From contig JAUNUQ010000011.1 of assembly GCA_030538075.1 (NCBI GenBank), positions 1-64,000 on the forward strand: 64,000 nucleotides of DNA, in the 5' to 3' direction. This stretch comes from Tissierellia bacterium. GTDB lineage: Bacteria > Bacillota > Clostridia > Tissierellales > Peptoniphilaceae. The notes under the pieces were generated by a model. The model was not told where the DNA came from. It did not search any database and was given only the letters and a program-made list of their open reading frames with translations. The translations under genes were made by a program, and so were the position numbers. This document shows, in pieces, positions 1 through 7,921 of this stretch (within the stretch, counting starts at the first letter, position 1; every line of letters begins with the position of its first letter).

Positions 1-1282
1 CGCCATCTACGGCTGTCAATACGAGAGAATTCCCCTTCGCTTCCAATTGCGCGATATCCGATCGCATCTTCTCTGTAAGGACGACCCCTTCTTGCTCCAT
101 CAATGCCACATTGCCAACGGCAATTCGATGTCCTTCGACATAGGCAACCACGCCTCCGCCTTTTATTACATCCGTCTTCTCCACAGGCAGAAGAGTCTTA
201 TCGCTGAGATGTTCCACGATGGCCTTTGCCAGAGGATGATCGGATTCATGTTCTACGCTGGCCAGATAGGTCAATGCCTCTTCCGGTTTTTCAGTGTATA
301 AGATCCAATCTGCAACCTTGGGGTTGCCGATGGTGAGGGTCCCTGTCTTATCGAATACGAGGGTGTCCACGCGGCTAAAGTCATGGATGACTTCACTGCC
401 CTTGAGCAGCACCCCATGTCTCGCCCCATTTCCTATGCCGGCGACATTGGAGACGGGAACGCCGATGACCAAGGCACCCGGACATCCCAGGACCAGAATG
501 GTGATGGCCAGTTCGATGTCCCTTGATATGACCCATACGATAATTGCCAGCAGGAGCACTGCCGGGGTGTAATACTTTGAGAAGCGATCGATGAATCGCT
601 CTGCCTCAGACTTGGAATCCTGGGCCTCTTCGACCAGTTCAATGATCCGGCCGAAAGTCGTGTCCTCACCTACGCGATCTGCGACGATTTGCAGGGTTCC
701 ATTCTCCAGAATGGTTCCGGCATACACACCTGCATCCTGTTTTTTCCCAACGGGTACGGCTTCACCGGTGATGCTGGCCTCGTTGATATGCCCCTCACCC
801 GATAGGACGGTTCCATCGACGGGAACTTTTGCGCCAGTCTTTACGAGAAGCACATCCCCAACGTCCACATCGTCAACGTCAACCTCTTCAAAGCTGCCGT
901 CTTCCATTTGTTTTAGCGCCGTTTCTGGTGCCATTTCTGTCAATTCTTTTATCGCTGAACGAGTCTTATTTAAAGTCCTCTGCTCTAAGAAGTTACCAAA
1001 CAGGAACAAGAAGGTGACAATGGCAGATTCTTCTAGGTTCTTGATAAAGAATGCCCCCAACACGGCGATTGTCACTAATACATCGATACTGACGACCTTT
1101 ACTTTGAGTGCCTGGTAGGCTTGGATCGCTATGGGTGCCAAGCCGATGATCGAAGCGATGCCGAGGGCCCACATTGCAATCATCTCGTTATGAAAGCCAA
1201 GTTCAGCAATAAATCCAATCACTATTAAAATTCCACTGATCAGTGTAATTTCATTTTTACGACGGAGAATTTCTCTTTGCAC
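1..1282 (-). CDS. Heavy-metal translocating P-type ATPase, CPG type (3' end outside window)
   Basis: P1B-type ATPase that would pump a metal ion across the membrane at the cost of ATP. The first 427 residues are visible; the nucleotide-binding part and the last membrane helices run off the window. The start is GTG at 1280-1282, preceded by GAGGTG. There is no N-terminal HMA metal-binding domain: the protein begins almost at once with hydrophobic helices. An ITGEAVP actuator motif is followed by the intramembrane motif GCPGALVIG with Cys at about residue 267, and by the phosphorylation motif DKTGTLT with Asp at about 311. CPG replaces the usual CPC or SPC of copper, zinc or cobalt pumps, so the metal cannot be named. 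It lies directly downstream of a hemerythrin-like gene and a Crp/Fnr gene, probably as one operon with the former. Confidence 0.88.
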   Translation of the reverse strand, partial: MQREILRRKNEITLISGILIVIGFIAELGFHNEMIAMWALGIASIIGLAPIAIQAYQALKVKVVSIDVLVTIAVLGAFFIKNLEESAIVTFLFLFGNFLEQRTLNKTRSAIKELTEMAPETALKQMEDGSFEEVDVDDVDVGDVLLVKTGAKVPVDGTVLSGEGHINEASITGEAVPVGKKQDAGVYAGTILENGTLQIVADRVGEDTTFGRIIELVEEAQDSKSEAERFIDRFSKYYTPAVLLLAIIVWVISRDIELAITILVLGCPGALVIGVPVSNVAGIGNGARHGVLLKGSEVIHDFSRVDTLVFDKTGTLTIGNPKVADWILYTEKPEEALTYLASVEHESDHPLAKAIVEHLSDKTLLPVEKTDVIKGGGVVAYVEGHRIAVGNVALMEQEGVVLTEKMRSDIAQLEAKGNSLVLTAVDG

Positions 1283-1293
1283 AATTCACCTCA

Positions 1294-1611
1294 CTATTTG
1301 GAGTCAGCGGAGGTGATATCTGCGTTATAGGCCTCGTTTAGATTCGACAGCATTCTGTAGACTGCCTCATAGCTTTCACATGTATCCTCTGGGACGGTAT
1401 AATTGCTGGTAATTCCTTGAAGCTCATTGAATTCCCCTTGGAAGTCTGTTTCTTCTGCTTCCAGTTTCTTTAAAATCGACTGGAACTGCTCCTGAACTAG
1501 GAGAAACTCCGGATGAGCGCCGCCATGTACTCGGGCGACGATGGGTACATAGAGCTTTAAGGTTGCAAGTTCTTTTTCAACTGCCTCTTGAAATTGTACT
1601 AAATTTTTCAT
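1294..1611 (-). CDS. Small hemerythrin/RIC-related helical protein
   Basis: A 105-residue protein resembling the C-terminal part of iron-sulfur cluster repair (RIC/ScdA/YtfE) proteins. It has the characteristic piece VARVHGGAHPEF near residues 22-33, followed by an amphipathic helix, but few of the histidines and glutamates that would complete a di-iron site. The ATG at 1609-1611 is chosen because AGGAGGAAAT precedes it; upstream codons to 1683 are open but have no ribosome site. It ends 11 bases before the P-type ATPase start, so the two are probably cotranscribed and may share a metal or nitrosative-stress role. That role is inference; iron binding is doubtful from sequence alone. Confidence 0.7.
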   Translation of the reverse strand: MKNLVQFQEAVEKELATLKLYVPIVARVHGGAHPEFLLVQEQFQSILKKLEAEETDFQGEFNELQGITSNYTVPEDTCESYEAVYRMLSNLNEAYNADITSADSK

Positions 1612-1743
1612 ATTTCCTCCTAAAATTATGGGATCTTCGTTTTTGGGATGGGACTGTAAAAGTCTTTTTTCATTCCTGCCCATCCTCAGCGTAGAATCAC
1701 CTGATTGATTATCTATATCTTACAGGCAAATCTAGATTGGTTC

Positions 1744-1759
1744 CGTGATTTGGATCACA
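1744..1759. promoter_or_regulatory. Crp/Fnr-type operator palindrome
   Basis: On the minus strand the site reads TGTGA-N6-TCACG, one base off the classical CRP/HcpR half-site arrangement TGTGA-N6-TCACA. It lies in the gap between the Crp/Fnr gene (ends 1780) and the hemerythrin-ATPase operon (starts 1611). A GATAAT-like -10 without a good -35 follows downstream, as expected for an activator-dependent promoter. Binding by the neighbouring regulator is inferred from position and family. Confidence 0.55.
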
Positions 1760-1779
1760 TAATTCTATTTTTCTGAAAA

Positions 1780-2475
1780 TTATAGATAACCTTCGTTGCC
1801 AGGAAGAATCCGAATTCGTTTGTACCCGATCAACTCCACGATCCCCTCTTCCTCTAATTCCTTAAGCTTTCGAGAAACCGTCTCTCTGGTCAGATTCGTT
1901 AAAGAGGCGATGGTCTCTCGACTCAGCTCCAGATCATCCTTCGCATGGGTCTTTCTCTGTTGATGAAGGTATTCTGTCAACCTCGTCTTTGCGTCATTGA
2001 TGCTGAGGATGCGAGACAATTCCCGCGCTTCTGCCAGTTTTTTCCCAAGGGTGCCGATGAATTTTACCGCCACCGATGGCACCTCTGTCACCAATTCCTC
2101 AACCATTCCACGGGTGATTGTACAGGTACCTGCATCTGTCAGGCAGATCCCCTCCATCCCAAAACTCCCCCCGATAAACAGGGTCTGCTCTCCTAGGATT
2201 TCTCCCTCTTCTACGATATCATAGATATATTCCTTCCCATTCATATCCACATTTGTCAGCTTAACTCGCCCATAACGCAAGATGATAATCCGATCAGCTG
2301 AATCCTCTGGTGCAAAAATCCTCTCCATTTTTTTATGATCTCTGTGTATTGCCTTTGAGGAGATCAAAGTCTGTTCATCGTGGCTCAAATCTTCAAACAG
2401 CTCGACCCTTGATGCACAGACATAAAAACTACTGCCTTTACTACAACATGAATGCATGTCAACTTCCCTTCCCAT
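1780..2475 (-). CDS. Crp/Fnr family transcriptional regulator
   Basis: A 231-residue regulator with an N-terminal cyclic-nucleotide-binding-like beta roll (about residues 20-140), a long dimer helix and a C-terminal winged helix-turn-helix. The recognition region is LSRETIASLTNLTRETVSRK, typical of Crp/Fnr. The extreme N terminus is cysteine-rich (HSCCSKGSSFYVC), which could hold an iron-sulfur cluster or sense redox or metal as in Fnr, although the spacing is not that of E. coli Fnr. Either the first ATG or the one six codons on (MHSCC) could be the start; both have purine-rich upstream sequence. It follows the selenoprotein-like methyltransferase by 64 bases on the same strand. A TGTGA-type palindrome just downstream suggests that it controls the hemerythrin-ATPase operon. 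Confidence 0.85.
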   Translation of the reverse strand: MGREVDMHSCCSKGSSFYVCASRVELFEDLSHDEQTLISSKAIHRDHKKMERIFAPEDSADRIIILRYGRVKLTNVDMNGKEYIYDIVEEGEILGEQTLFIGGSFGMEGICLTDAGTCTITRGMVEELVTEVPSVAVKFIGTLGKKLAEARELSRILSINDAKTRLTEYLHQQRKTHAKDDLELSRETIASLTNLTRETVSRKLKELEEEGIVELIGYKRIRILPGNEGYL

Positions 2476-2539
2476 TCTCCATCCTAGCTACAACTTATGG
2501 TCCCAGCAATCTGTCCTCGCAGACCTATATGAATCCGCT

Positions 2540-3322
2540 CTATTTTGAGCCAATCAACATACCACTTTGAATAAATTCCTTGAGCATCAAACCATGGCCC
2601 CATTTCTTCGCATACTCGTCCGTCACTTCCTCTGTAAAGATGGTATGCCGCGAAAAGCCAGCTTTTTCGATGATTCCCTTCATTGCTTTCGACGAAAGCG
2701 CTCCACCGACTCAGGTACCATAGAGATTTTCTGCACTTCGAAGCTCTTCAGAGAGCGGTTTTTTTAGCAGGATGTCCGATATAATAAAAGAGCCTCCTGG
2801 TTTGAGCACTCGGTAAATCTCATCATAGACCTGCTGCTTGTTCGGCTCCAAATTGATGACACAATTGCTGATGACCTTATCGATCGAATTGTCCTCGAAT
2901 GGGATCTCAATCAATGTGCCCAAGTGGAATTCAATATCCTTAAAACCCTTCTTGTCCCGGGCTTTGGTCGCCCTTGCCAACATGCTCTCCAACTGATCCA
3001 TTCCATACAGAGTCCCGGCTTCTGGATATTTCATTCTCGTCAAAAAAATGTCCATCCCACTGCCACAGCCTAGGTCCAGCAGGGTCTCTCCGGGAGTCAA
3101 GATCAGATTATCCAGCGGATTTCCGCAGGATAGCCCGAGATTTACCCCCTCGGGTAGCTGTTCCAACATCTTTTCATCATAGCCCAAAGATCGCATGACT
3201 TCGTCAGGAGAGATTTCTGTCTCCACAGCGCCTGTTGCAATCTGCTCATAGTATTCCTGCACCTCCGCACGAATATCCTCATCCTTTGGAATTTCTTGAT
3301 TTGGTGTTTTCTTCTCTTCCAT
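2540..3322 (-). CDS. SAM-dependent methyltransferase, predicted selenoprotein (in-frame UGA = Sec204)
   Basis: Class I methyltransferase resembling arsenite methyltransferases (ArsM). SAM motif I is LLDLGCGSG at 81-89, preceded by LSCGNP at 64-69; the post-motifs continue through VLKPGGSF and ISD. A TGA at 2711-2713 falls after NLYGT at residue 203. The same frame then continues for 56 well-formed codons (VGGALSSKAMKGIIEKAGF and onward) to a TAG at 2540. ArsM proteins have a conserved catalytic Cys just before a GAL motif, exactly where the TGA stands. A perfect hairpin begins 11 bases after the TGA, with a GUC loop 17 bases after it, in the range for bacterial SECIS elements. A second arsenic-binding Cys is not seen in the C-terminal tail, so arsenite is not assured as substrate. 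The alternative is a nonsense-mutated pseudogene. AGGAGGG precedes the ATG. Confidence 0.75.
2685..2699 (-). promoter_or_regulatory. Predicted bacterial SECIS stem-loop
   Basis: The 15-base mRNA segment GCUUUCGUCGAAAGC is a perfect inverted repeat that folds into six base pairs closing a GUC loop. It lies 11 bases downstream of the in-frame UGA at 2711-2713. SelB-recognised hairpins of bacteria sit at this distance and carry a GU in the apical loop. It is inside the coding sequence of the methyltransferase. Confidence 0.65.
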
Positions 3323-3566
3323 CTTCTATCCCTCCTAGCGTGTATTGATCTATTCAAAATTCGAATCCAACTATCCTATTAAACATTTTCCCCAGCTATT
3401 TCCAAACGACATCTTTGGCGATAAGGGGGGGCTCTATTAGACTAATGATACCCATTTTTAAGCGATCCCATAGAAAAAGGGATGCTAGATCACAAATATT
3501 TTCGTACTCTTTATTTCATCCCATGATTCACTTTCGCGCAGCCGTATCCATACAGTACAGGTCAAA

Positions 3567-4010
3567 TCATTCCAACTCACTGTACAGGAGAACGGTGTGG
3601 GGTATCTCTCGAAAACCATTCTTTAAATAGAATTGATGGGATGGAAAGTCCCTTTGGGTGCCCAGTAGGATCGAGCCGATATCCTCTTTCAATAACTCTT
3701 CTCGAATCCGTTCCATAAACCGGCTACCCATTCCTTTGCCCTGATAATACGGATCGATACAAAAGTCCTCCATTCGCAAAAAGTCTCCCCCTATCTCAGG
3801 TAGACGTATTCCAAGCATAATACCTATCGGATTTTTATCCAATGTGAGTACATAACAAAATCTGTGTTCTACTCCAATATATTTTTTAATATATTCTCCT
3901 ACTTCATCCCTTGTATATCTCTCATCCCATGGCATCTCCCCATAAGCCGCACAGTAGATCTGCGCATATGCTTCGATTTCCTCCATTGTTCCCAGCTTTA
4001 ACTCAATCAT
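3567..4010 (-). CDS. GNAT family N-acetyltransferase
   Basis: A 147-residue GCN5-related acetyltransferase. The acetyl-CoA loop appears as DPYYQGKGMGSRFM (the Q/RxxGxG/A motif) around residues 86-99, after the beta4 strand FLRMEDFCI; a FYLKNGF motif near the C terminus is the usual beta-alpha ending. The ATG at 4008-4010 has GGGAGGAATCAT directly upstream and is preferred over an upstream in-frame codon at 4070. The substrate cannot be inferred. The 3323-3566 stretch that separates it from the methyltransferase gene holds no gene that I can support. Confidence 0.85.
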   Translation of the reverse strand: MIELKLGTMEEIEAYAQIYCAAYGEMPWDERYTRDEVGEYIKKYIGVEHRFCYVLTLDKNPIGIMLGIRLPEIGGDFLRMEDFCIDPYYQGKGMGSRFMERIREELLKEDIGSILLGTQRDFPSHQFYLKNGFREIPHTVLLYSELE

Positions 4011-4135
4011 ATGATTCCTCCCGATAGGACATGATTTTCTAATATCACCATGCTTTTTCCTGAAATACATCAGTTTTCGTCGCCATTTCCAGATTCATTC
4101 GACAGGATCCATTGCGATGCTCTAAGCTAAATCGA

Positions 4136-4576
4136 TCACGGTCGAAAGACCAATTCAAATTCTTCAAAAACGACGAGCATATCCTCATTAAAGTCGAATC
4201 CATAAGTCCTCGACTCCTCTTCAAAAAACTTGATATGCACTTCTCGCCAATGGGAAAGGCTACCATCTCCCTCCCCCTCGATGCGAGCATGCCCCTCGCT
4301 GATATCCCGAAACGGGAGAATACTCACTTTTTTATTCCGAATCACACAAAGAGCTTCTCCAGAGGAATTTAAAATCACGCTATAATCTCCAGCCTCCGGT
4401 AGTCGTTCCCCCTCTCGCAAATAGTGAGGATGGGCGGAAGAGGTCCCTCTCTTGATCCCCTTTATGACAAGTTCGGCTAACTCATCAAGGGATTTGCCAA
4501 AGGACCAAGCCTCATAGCTGTCGTGATCCAGATTTTCTCTTCCCTTAAACAGCTCCCAAATCTCCTGTGGTTTCAT
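4136..4576 (-). CDS. ASCH domain protein
   Basis: A 146-residue single-domain ASCH protein, a PUA-like beta-barrel fold linked to RNA or modified-nucleoside binding (the YqfB/DUF984 group). Family features seen are the start MKPQEIWELF, a charged WSFG-KSLDELAELV-KG segment, the motif KRGTSSAHPHY around residues 43-53 and a long acidic C-terminal strand region. Relatives include amidohydrolases acting on acetylated cytidine, but the catalytic assignment is not secure here. It lies 125 bases upstream of the GNAT gene on the same strand, possibly cotranscribed. A strong hairpin with a T-run on this strand lies about 100 bases upstream of its start. Confidence 0.82.
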   Translation of the reverse strand: MKPQEIWELFKGRENLDHDSYEAWSFGKSLDELAELVIKGIKRGTSSAHPHYLREGERLPEAGDYSVILNSSGEALCVIRNKKVSILPFRDISEGHARIEGEGDGSLSHWREVHIKFFEEESRTYGFDFNEDMLVVFEEFELVFRP

Positions 4577-4676
4577 CTCATTTCCCCTATTCCATTACGA
4601 TCTCTTTCTTCGATCATATACTACGACAGGAAATCCTTCAAGGAAAAAGAGTTTCTATCATGAAAGCCTTACTAAT

Positions 4677-4716
4677 AAAAAGCGCCGTTCCTACTAGCTG
4701 TAGCAATGGCGCTTTT
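4677..4716. terminator. Intergenic hairpin with T-run on both strands
   Basis: AAAAGCGCC and GGCGCTTTT form a nine-base-pair stem around a 22-base loop. On the minus strand the stem is followed by TTTTTATTAG, a better intrinsic terminator than on the plus strand. It sits between two divergent genes, ASCH (starts 4576) and ALDH (starts 4843), where no finished transcript is expected. It may attenuate the ASCH leader. Confidence 0.6.
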
Positions 4717-4842
4717 GCATCCTTTTGTGAACTATGTAGATTCCAGAGGCAATCCTATCTCCTAACTTCTTCTTAATTTGGGTATAAACACAATAGCCAT
4801 CATTATAGAATTAGTGTCTAGAATCAAAAAAGGAGAATACCG

Positions 4843-6225
4843 ATGTTTGAGAGTATAAAGGATGCTATGCAGTACCAAAGAGATGCATTCCGTAGTGGCC
4901 AAACGCGAAACTTGAAAGATCGTAAAAGCGCACTACAACGACTGTATAATGAAATTCAAAAAAATGAGGCCATGATCTATCAAGCGCTATCCTCAGATCT
5001 GGGAAAATGCGCCTTTGAATCCTATACAACCGAAATTGGAGGGGTGCTAAGGGAAATCCGGCTAGCGATACGCCATTTGGACTCCTGGGCTAAGCCTAAG
5101 AAAATTCCTACCCCAATGCACCTTAAACCGGCGAAAAGCTATATTCTGACGGAGCCCTATGGGGTGGTATTGATCATAGGAGCTTTTAATTATCCCTTTT
5201 CACTGATTCTAAATCCATTGATTGGGGGAATTGCCGCGGGGAATGCCTGTATTGTGAAGCCTGCAGAAACTGCGCCGAATACTGCTCAGCTTATTGCGCA
5301 ATTACTCAAAGATGCCCAAATCGCACCCCATGGGATCTGTGTTCGGGGAGATCGAAGGATGATGCAGGAGCTGTTAAAAGAGCGATTTGATCATATCTTT
5401 TTTACTGGAAGTCCCAATGTGGGCAAAGTGGTCCTGCGAGCAGCAGCAGAGCATTTGACGCCGGTGACCTTGGAACTCGGGGGCAAGAGTCCCGGGATCG
5501 TTACAGAGTCTGCAAACCCGAAAATTGCGGCTGAACGGGTCGTCTGGGGAAAATTCTTGAATGCCGGTCAAACCTGTATTGCGCCAGATTATATTCTTGT
5601 TCATAGAGGGGTGGCTGCCACTTTTCTATCCCATGTGAAGGAGACAATCCGCCGTTTCTATGGCGATGACCCCAGCGTGAATAAAGAGTATGGCCGTATC
5701 GTCAATCAAAAGCAGTGGAAACGCCTAAAGGATATTCTCGATTTAGAGAAAGAAAAGATCTTCCATGGAGGAAGGGTCGATCCATCCACAAACTATATCG
5801 AACCAACCATACTCTATCCCTCCAATTTTGAGGATCCCAGTATGAAAGAGGAACTCTTCGGTCCGATTCTCCCCATCATCGAATATGAGGATTTAAATAG
5901 CCAGGTCATTCAGCCGATTCAGCAGAGAGAAAAGCCCTTGGCCCTATATCTCTTCACAAAGGATGCTGAGGAAGAAGAGATCATCCTGCGAGAACTGTCC
6001 TTTGGAGGCGGTGCGATCAACGAGACCATGCTTCACTATGCAAATGACAATCTGCCCTTTGGAGGAGTTGGCTATTCTGGCATGGGTTTCTATCATGGCA
6101 AGCACTCCTTTGATACCTTTTCCCACCAAAAATCCATCTTGAAACGCCCCAGCTTTTTCTCCTTGGATCTCATGAACCCACCCTATCGGAACAAACTCAA
6201 TCTGATTCGCAAATTATTGAAATAA
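4843..6225 (+). CDS. Aldehyde dehydrogenase, class 3 (YwdH-like)
   Basis: NAD(P)-dependent oxidation of an aldehyde to its acid. The 460-residue length without an N-terminal extension and the short linker are typical of class 3 ALDHs such as B. subtilis YwdH. Catalytic elements are all present: FTGS at 187-190 of the cofactor fold, the general base Glu211 in LELGGKSP, and the nucleophile Cys245 in AGQTCIAPDY. The C-terminal NLPFGGVGYSGMG motif matches the family. The C terminus is basic and could touch the membrane, as in fatty aldehyde dehydrogenases. AAAGGAG precedes the ATG. It is the only long plus-strand gene in the window and stands alone between two hairpin terminators; a housekeeping or aldehyde-detoxifying role is inferred. 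Confidence 0.92.
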   Translation: MFESIKDAMQYQRDAFRSGQTRNLKDRKSALQRLYNEIQKNEAMIYQALSSDLGKCAFESYTTEIGGVLREIRLAIRHLDSWAKPKKIPTPMHLKPAKSYILTEPYGVVLIIGAFNYPFSLILNPLIGGIAAGNACIVKPAETAPNTAQLIAQLLKDAQIAPHGICVRGDRRMMQELLKERFDHIFFTGSPNVGKVVLRAAAEHLTPVTLELGGKSPGIVTESANPKIAAERVVWGKFLNAGQTCIAPDYILVHRGVAATFLSHVKETIRRFYGDDPSVNKEYGRIVNQKQWKRLKDILDLEKEKIFHGGRVDPSTNYIEPTILYPSNFEDPSMKEELFGPILPIIEYEDLNSQVIQPIQQREKPLALYLFTKDAEEEEIILRELSFGGGAINETMLHYANDNLPFGGVGYSGMGFYHGKHSFDTFSHQKSILKRPSFFSLDLMNPPYRNKLNLIRKLLK

Positions 6226-6371
6226 TACAAATAGCTGACTTTCGTATATGTCTAGAATGCTAAGGATGCGTTATACATTCACAAGCCATTATTATCTTAT
6301 AGGGCATTTTCATCATAGTTTAATATCTTTCCGTACAGTTTATGCTTAGAAATTGTTCTCTTTACGGATAT

Positions 6372-6411
6372 AAAAGAGCTCCTTGCCAATTTCCGGCAAG
6401 AAGCTCTTTTT
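6372..6411. terminator. Bidirectional intrinsic terminator
   Basis: AAAAGAGCT-C-CTTGCC and GGCAAG-A-AGCTCTTTTT form a 15-pair stem with one mismatch and a T-run on each strand. It serves the ALDH gene on the plus strand and the AGCS symporter operon on the minus strand. Confidence 0.85.
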
Positions 6412-6412
6412 G

Positions 6413-7888
6413 CTACATATCTACATGATTTTCTGCATTAGAACCCTCATAGAAGACTTGGAAGTTGGGATCCACCATCCCCACACCGTGATATCTAGCG
6501 CTATAGTCCTGGAGAATTGCTTTAAACCTCGGAAACAGGAAGACTAAGGTGATTAGATTGGCAAAAATCGGAAATGCCGTCGAAGCGTCCGATATCAACC
6601 ATACAGTGGTTCCGGGCAATCCGTGGTAACTTGCGATGAATACAAGTGCAATACTCGGAATCGGATAGAACCATTTGTATGCCCAGAGGAGTTTTTCCTT
6701 CAGGGGATTATTGCCCAAAATATAGCGCAAGACGACTTCGATCTGGGTATAGACACCGCTAGAGGTGGTGAGACCAAAGAAGAAAATCCCCACTGCGAGT
6801 ACCATTTTTCCTAAAGTACCTGTCCCCGTTTCAAAGGCATGCAGGGTCAGGGTGGCCCCATCCAGTCCACTACTCCACTGTCCCGTCACGATGATGATTA
6901 GAGCCGTTATGGTACAGACGATGAATGTATCCACAAATACTTCAAATATCCCAAAGATCCCCTGTTTAAAGGGATGGTTGACCTTTGCCGAAGCATGAAT
7001 CATCGGTGCAGAGCCCCAACCGGCTTCATTACTGAAGACGGATCGGCTCATACCAGAGGATAGGGCTAGTTTCACACTGGCTCCGGTGAAGCCACCAACG
7101 GCAGCTGTTCCAGTAAAAGCACTTTCAAAAATCAGTCGAAAAGCCTCTGGTAGATGCGCTGCGTTTGAAAAAATGATAATGCCCCCTCCGATCAAATAGA
7201 AAATGACCATAAATGGCACAATAATCGTAGAGATCTTTCCAATTTGTTTGAGCCCCCCACTGATGATCAAATACAGTGCAATGGTATAAATCACAGCAAC
7301 CATATTAATATCGAGATTAAAGGTGCCTGAAACCCCTTCCGCCACTGTATAAGTTTGAATATTCAAAAAAATTCCCAAAATAAATCCAAAGGCAAATAAA
7401 AAACTGAGCATCTTGGCAAGGGTTTTATGTCCCTTTTCACCTGCCAATCCCTTATGCATATAGTAGTTCGGACCCCCATAGGACTCGCCTTTTTCATCTT
7501 TCGAACGATAATGGACCGCCAATGTGATCTCTACCACCTTTGTGGCCAGACCGAAAAAGCCTGCCACCCACATCCAAAACACTGCGCCGGGTCCCCCCAT
7601 GGCAATTGCCGTCGCCACACCGCCGATATTCCCGACTCCAATCGTCGTCCCTAAGGCCATGCTGATCGCCTCAAAGGAGGAGAGCACCCCCGTCTCTTTG
7701 CCCTTTGAGCTAGCCTTATTGCTTCGCAAACTCTCAGAAATCTTTTGAAAGCTCTCCTTGAAAAAGCGGAACTGCATTAAGCCGGAGCCCAAAGTAAAGT
7801 AAACACCCCCCACCAAAACGATGACGATCAAGGGGAGCCCCCAAAGATACTCGTATACGATCAGTTCAATTATTTCATTAATTCCCAT
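6413..7888 (-). CDS. AGCS family sodium:amino-acid (alanine/glycine) symporter
   Basis: Integral membrane importer coupling sodium entry to uptake of a small amino acid. The 491-residue protein has about ten to eleven hydrophobic helices and the family signatures GTTIGVGNIGGVATAIAMGG near residue 80 and SNEAGWGSAPMIHA near residue 290. The ATG at 7886-7888 is preferred: GAGGGGGG lies six bases before it but abuts the in-frame ATG two codons earlier. It is the last gene of an operon with two guanidino-group enzymes, so it may import their substrate or its partner amino acid. That link is inferred from context only. The operon ends in a hairpin terminator two bases after the stop. Confidence 0.92.
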   Translation of the reverse strand: MGINEIIELIVYEYLWGLPLIVIVLVGGVYFTLGSGLMQFRFFKESFQKISESLRSNKASSKGKETGVLSSFEAISMALGTTIGVGNIGGVATAIAMGGPGAVFWMWVAGFFGLATKVVEITLAVHYRSKDEKGESYGGPNYYMHKGLAGEKGHKTLAKMLSFLFAFGFILGIFLNIQTYTVAEGVSGTFNLDINMVAVIYTIALYLIISGGLKQIGKISTIIVPFMVIFYLIGGGIIIFSNAAHLPEAFRLIFESAFTGTAAVGGFTGASVKLALSSGMSRSVFSNEAGWGSAPMIHASAKVNHPFKQGIFGIFEVFVDTFIVCTITALIIIVTGQWSSGLDGATLTLHAFETGTGTLGKMVLAVGIFFFGLTTSSGVYTQIEVVLRYILGNNPLKEKLLWAYKWFYPIPSIALVFIASYHGLPGTTVWLISDASTAFPIFANLITLVFLFPRFKAILQDYSARYHGVGMVDPNFQVFYEGSNAENHVDM

Positions 7889-7921
7889 AACCATCCCCCC
7901 TCTTATTCCGTGAGCGCTGGA

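Noticed and set aside
591..1118. Open frame on the plus strand (175 codons)
   Set aside because: It lies antisense to the P-type ATPase gene, is Ser/Pro/Thr-rich as shadow frames are, and has no ribosome site.
2711..3322. Reading the methyltransferase as a 203-residue protein ending at the TGA, or as a broken gene
   Set aside because: The frame beyond the TGA encodes well-formed family-like sequence to a proper stop, the TGA falls at a conserved Cys position, and a SECIS-like hairpin follows at the right distance. A nonsense mutation is possible but explains less.
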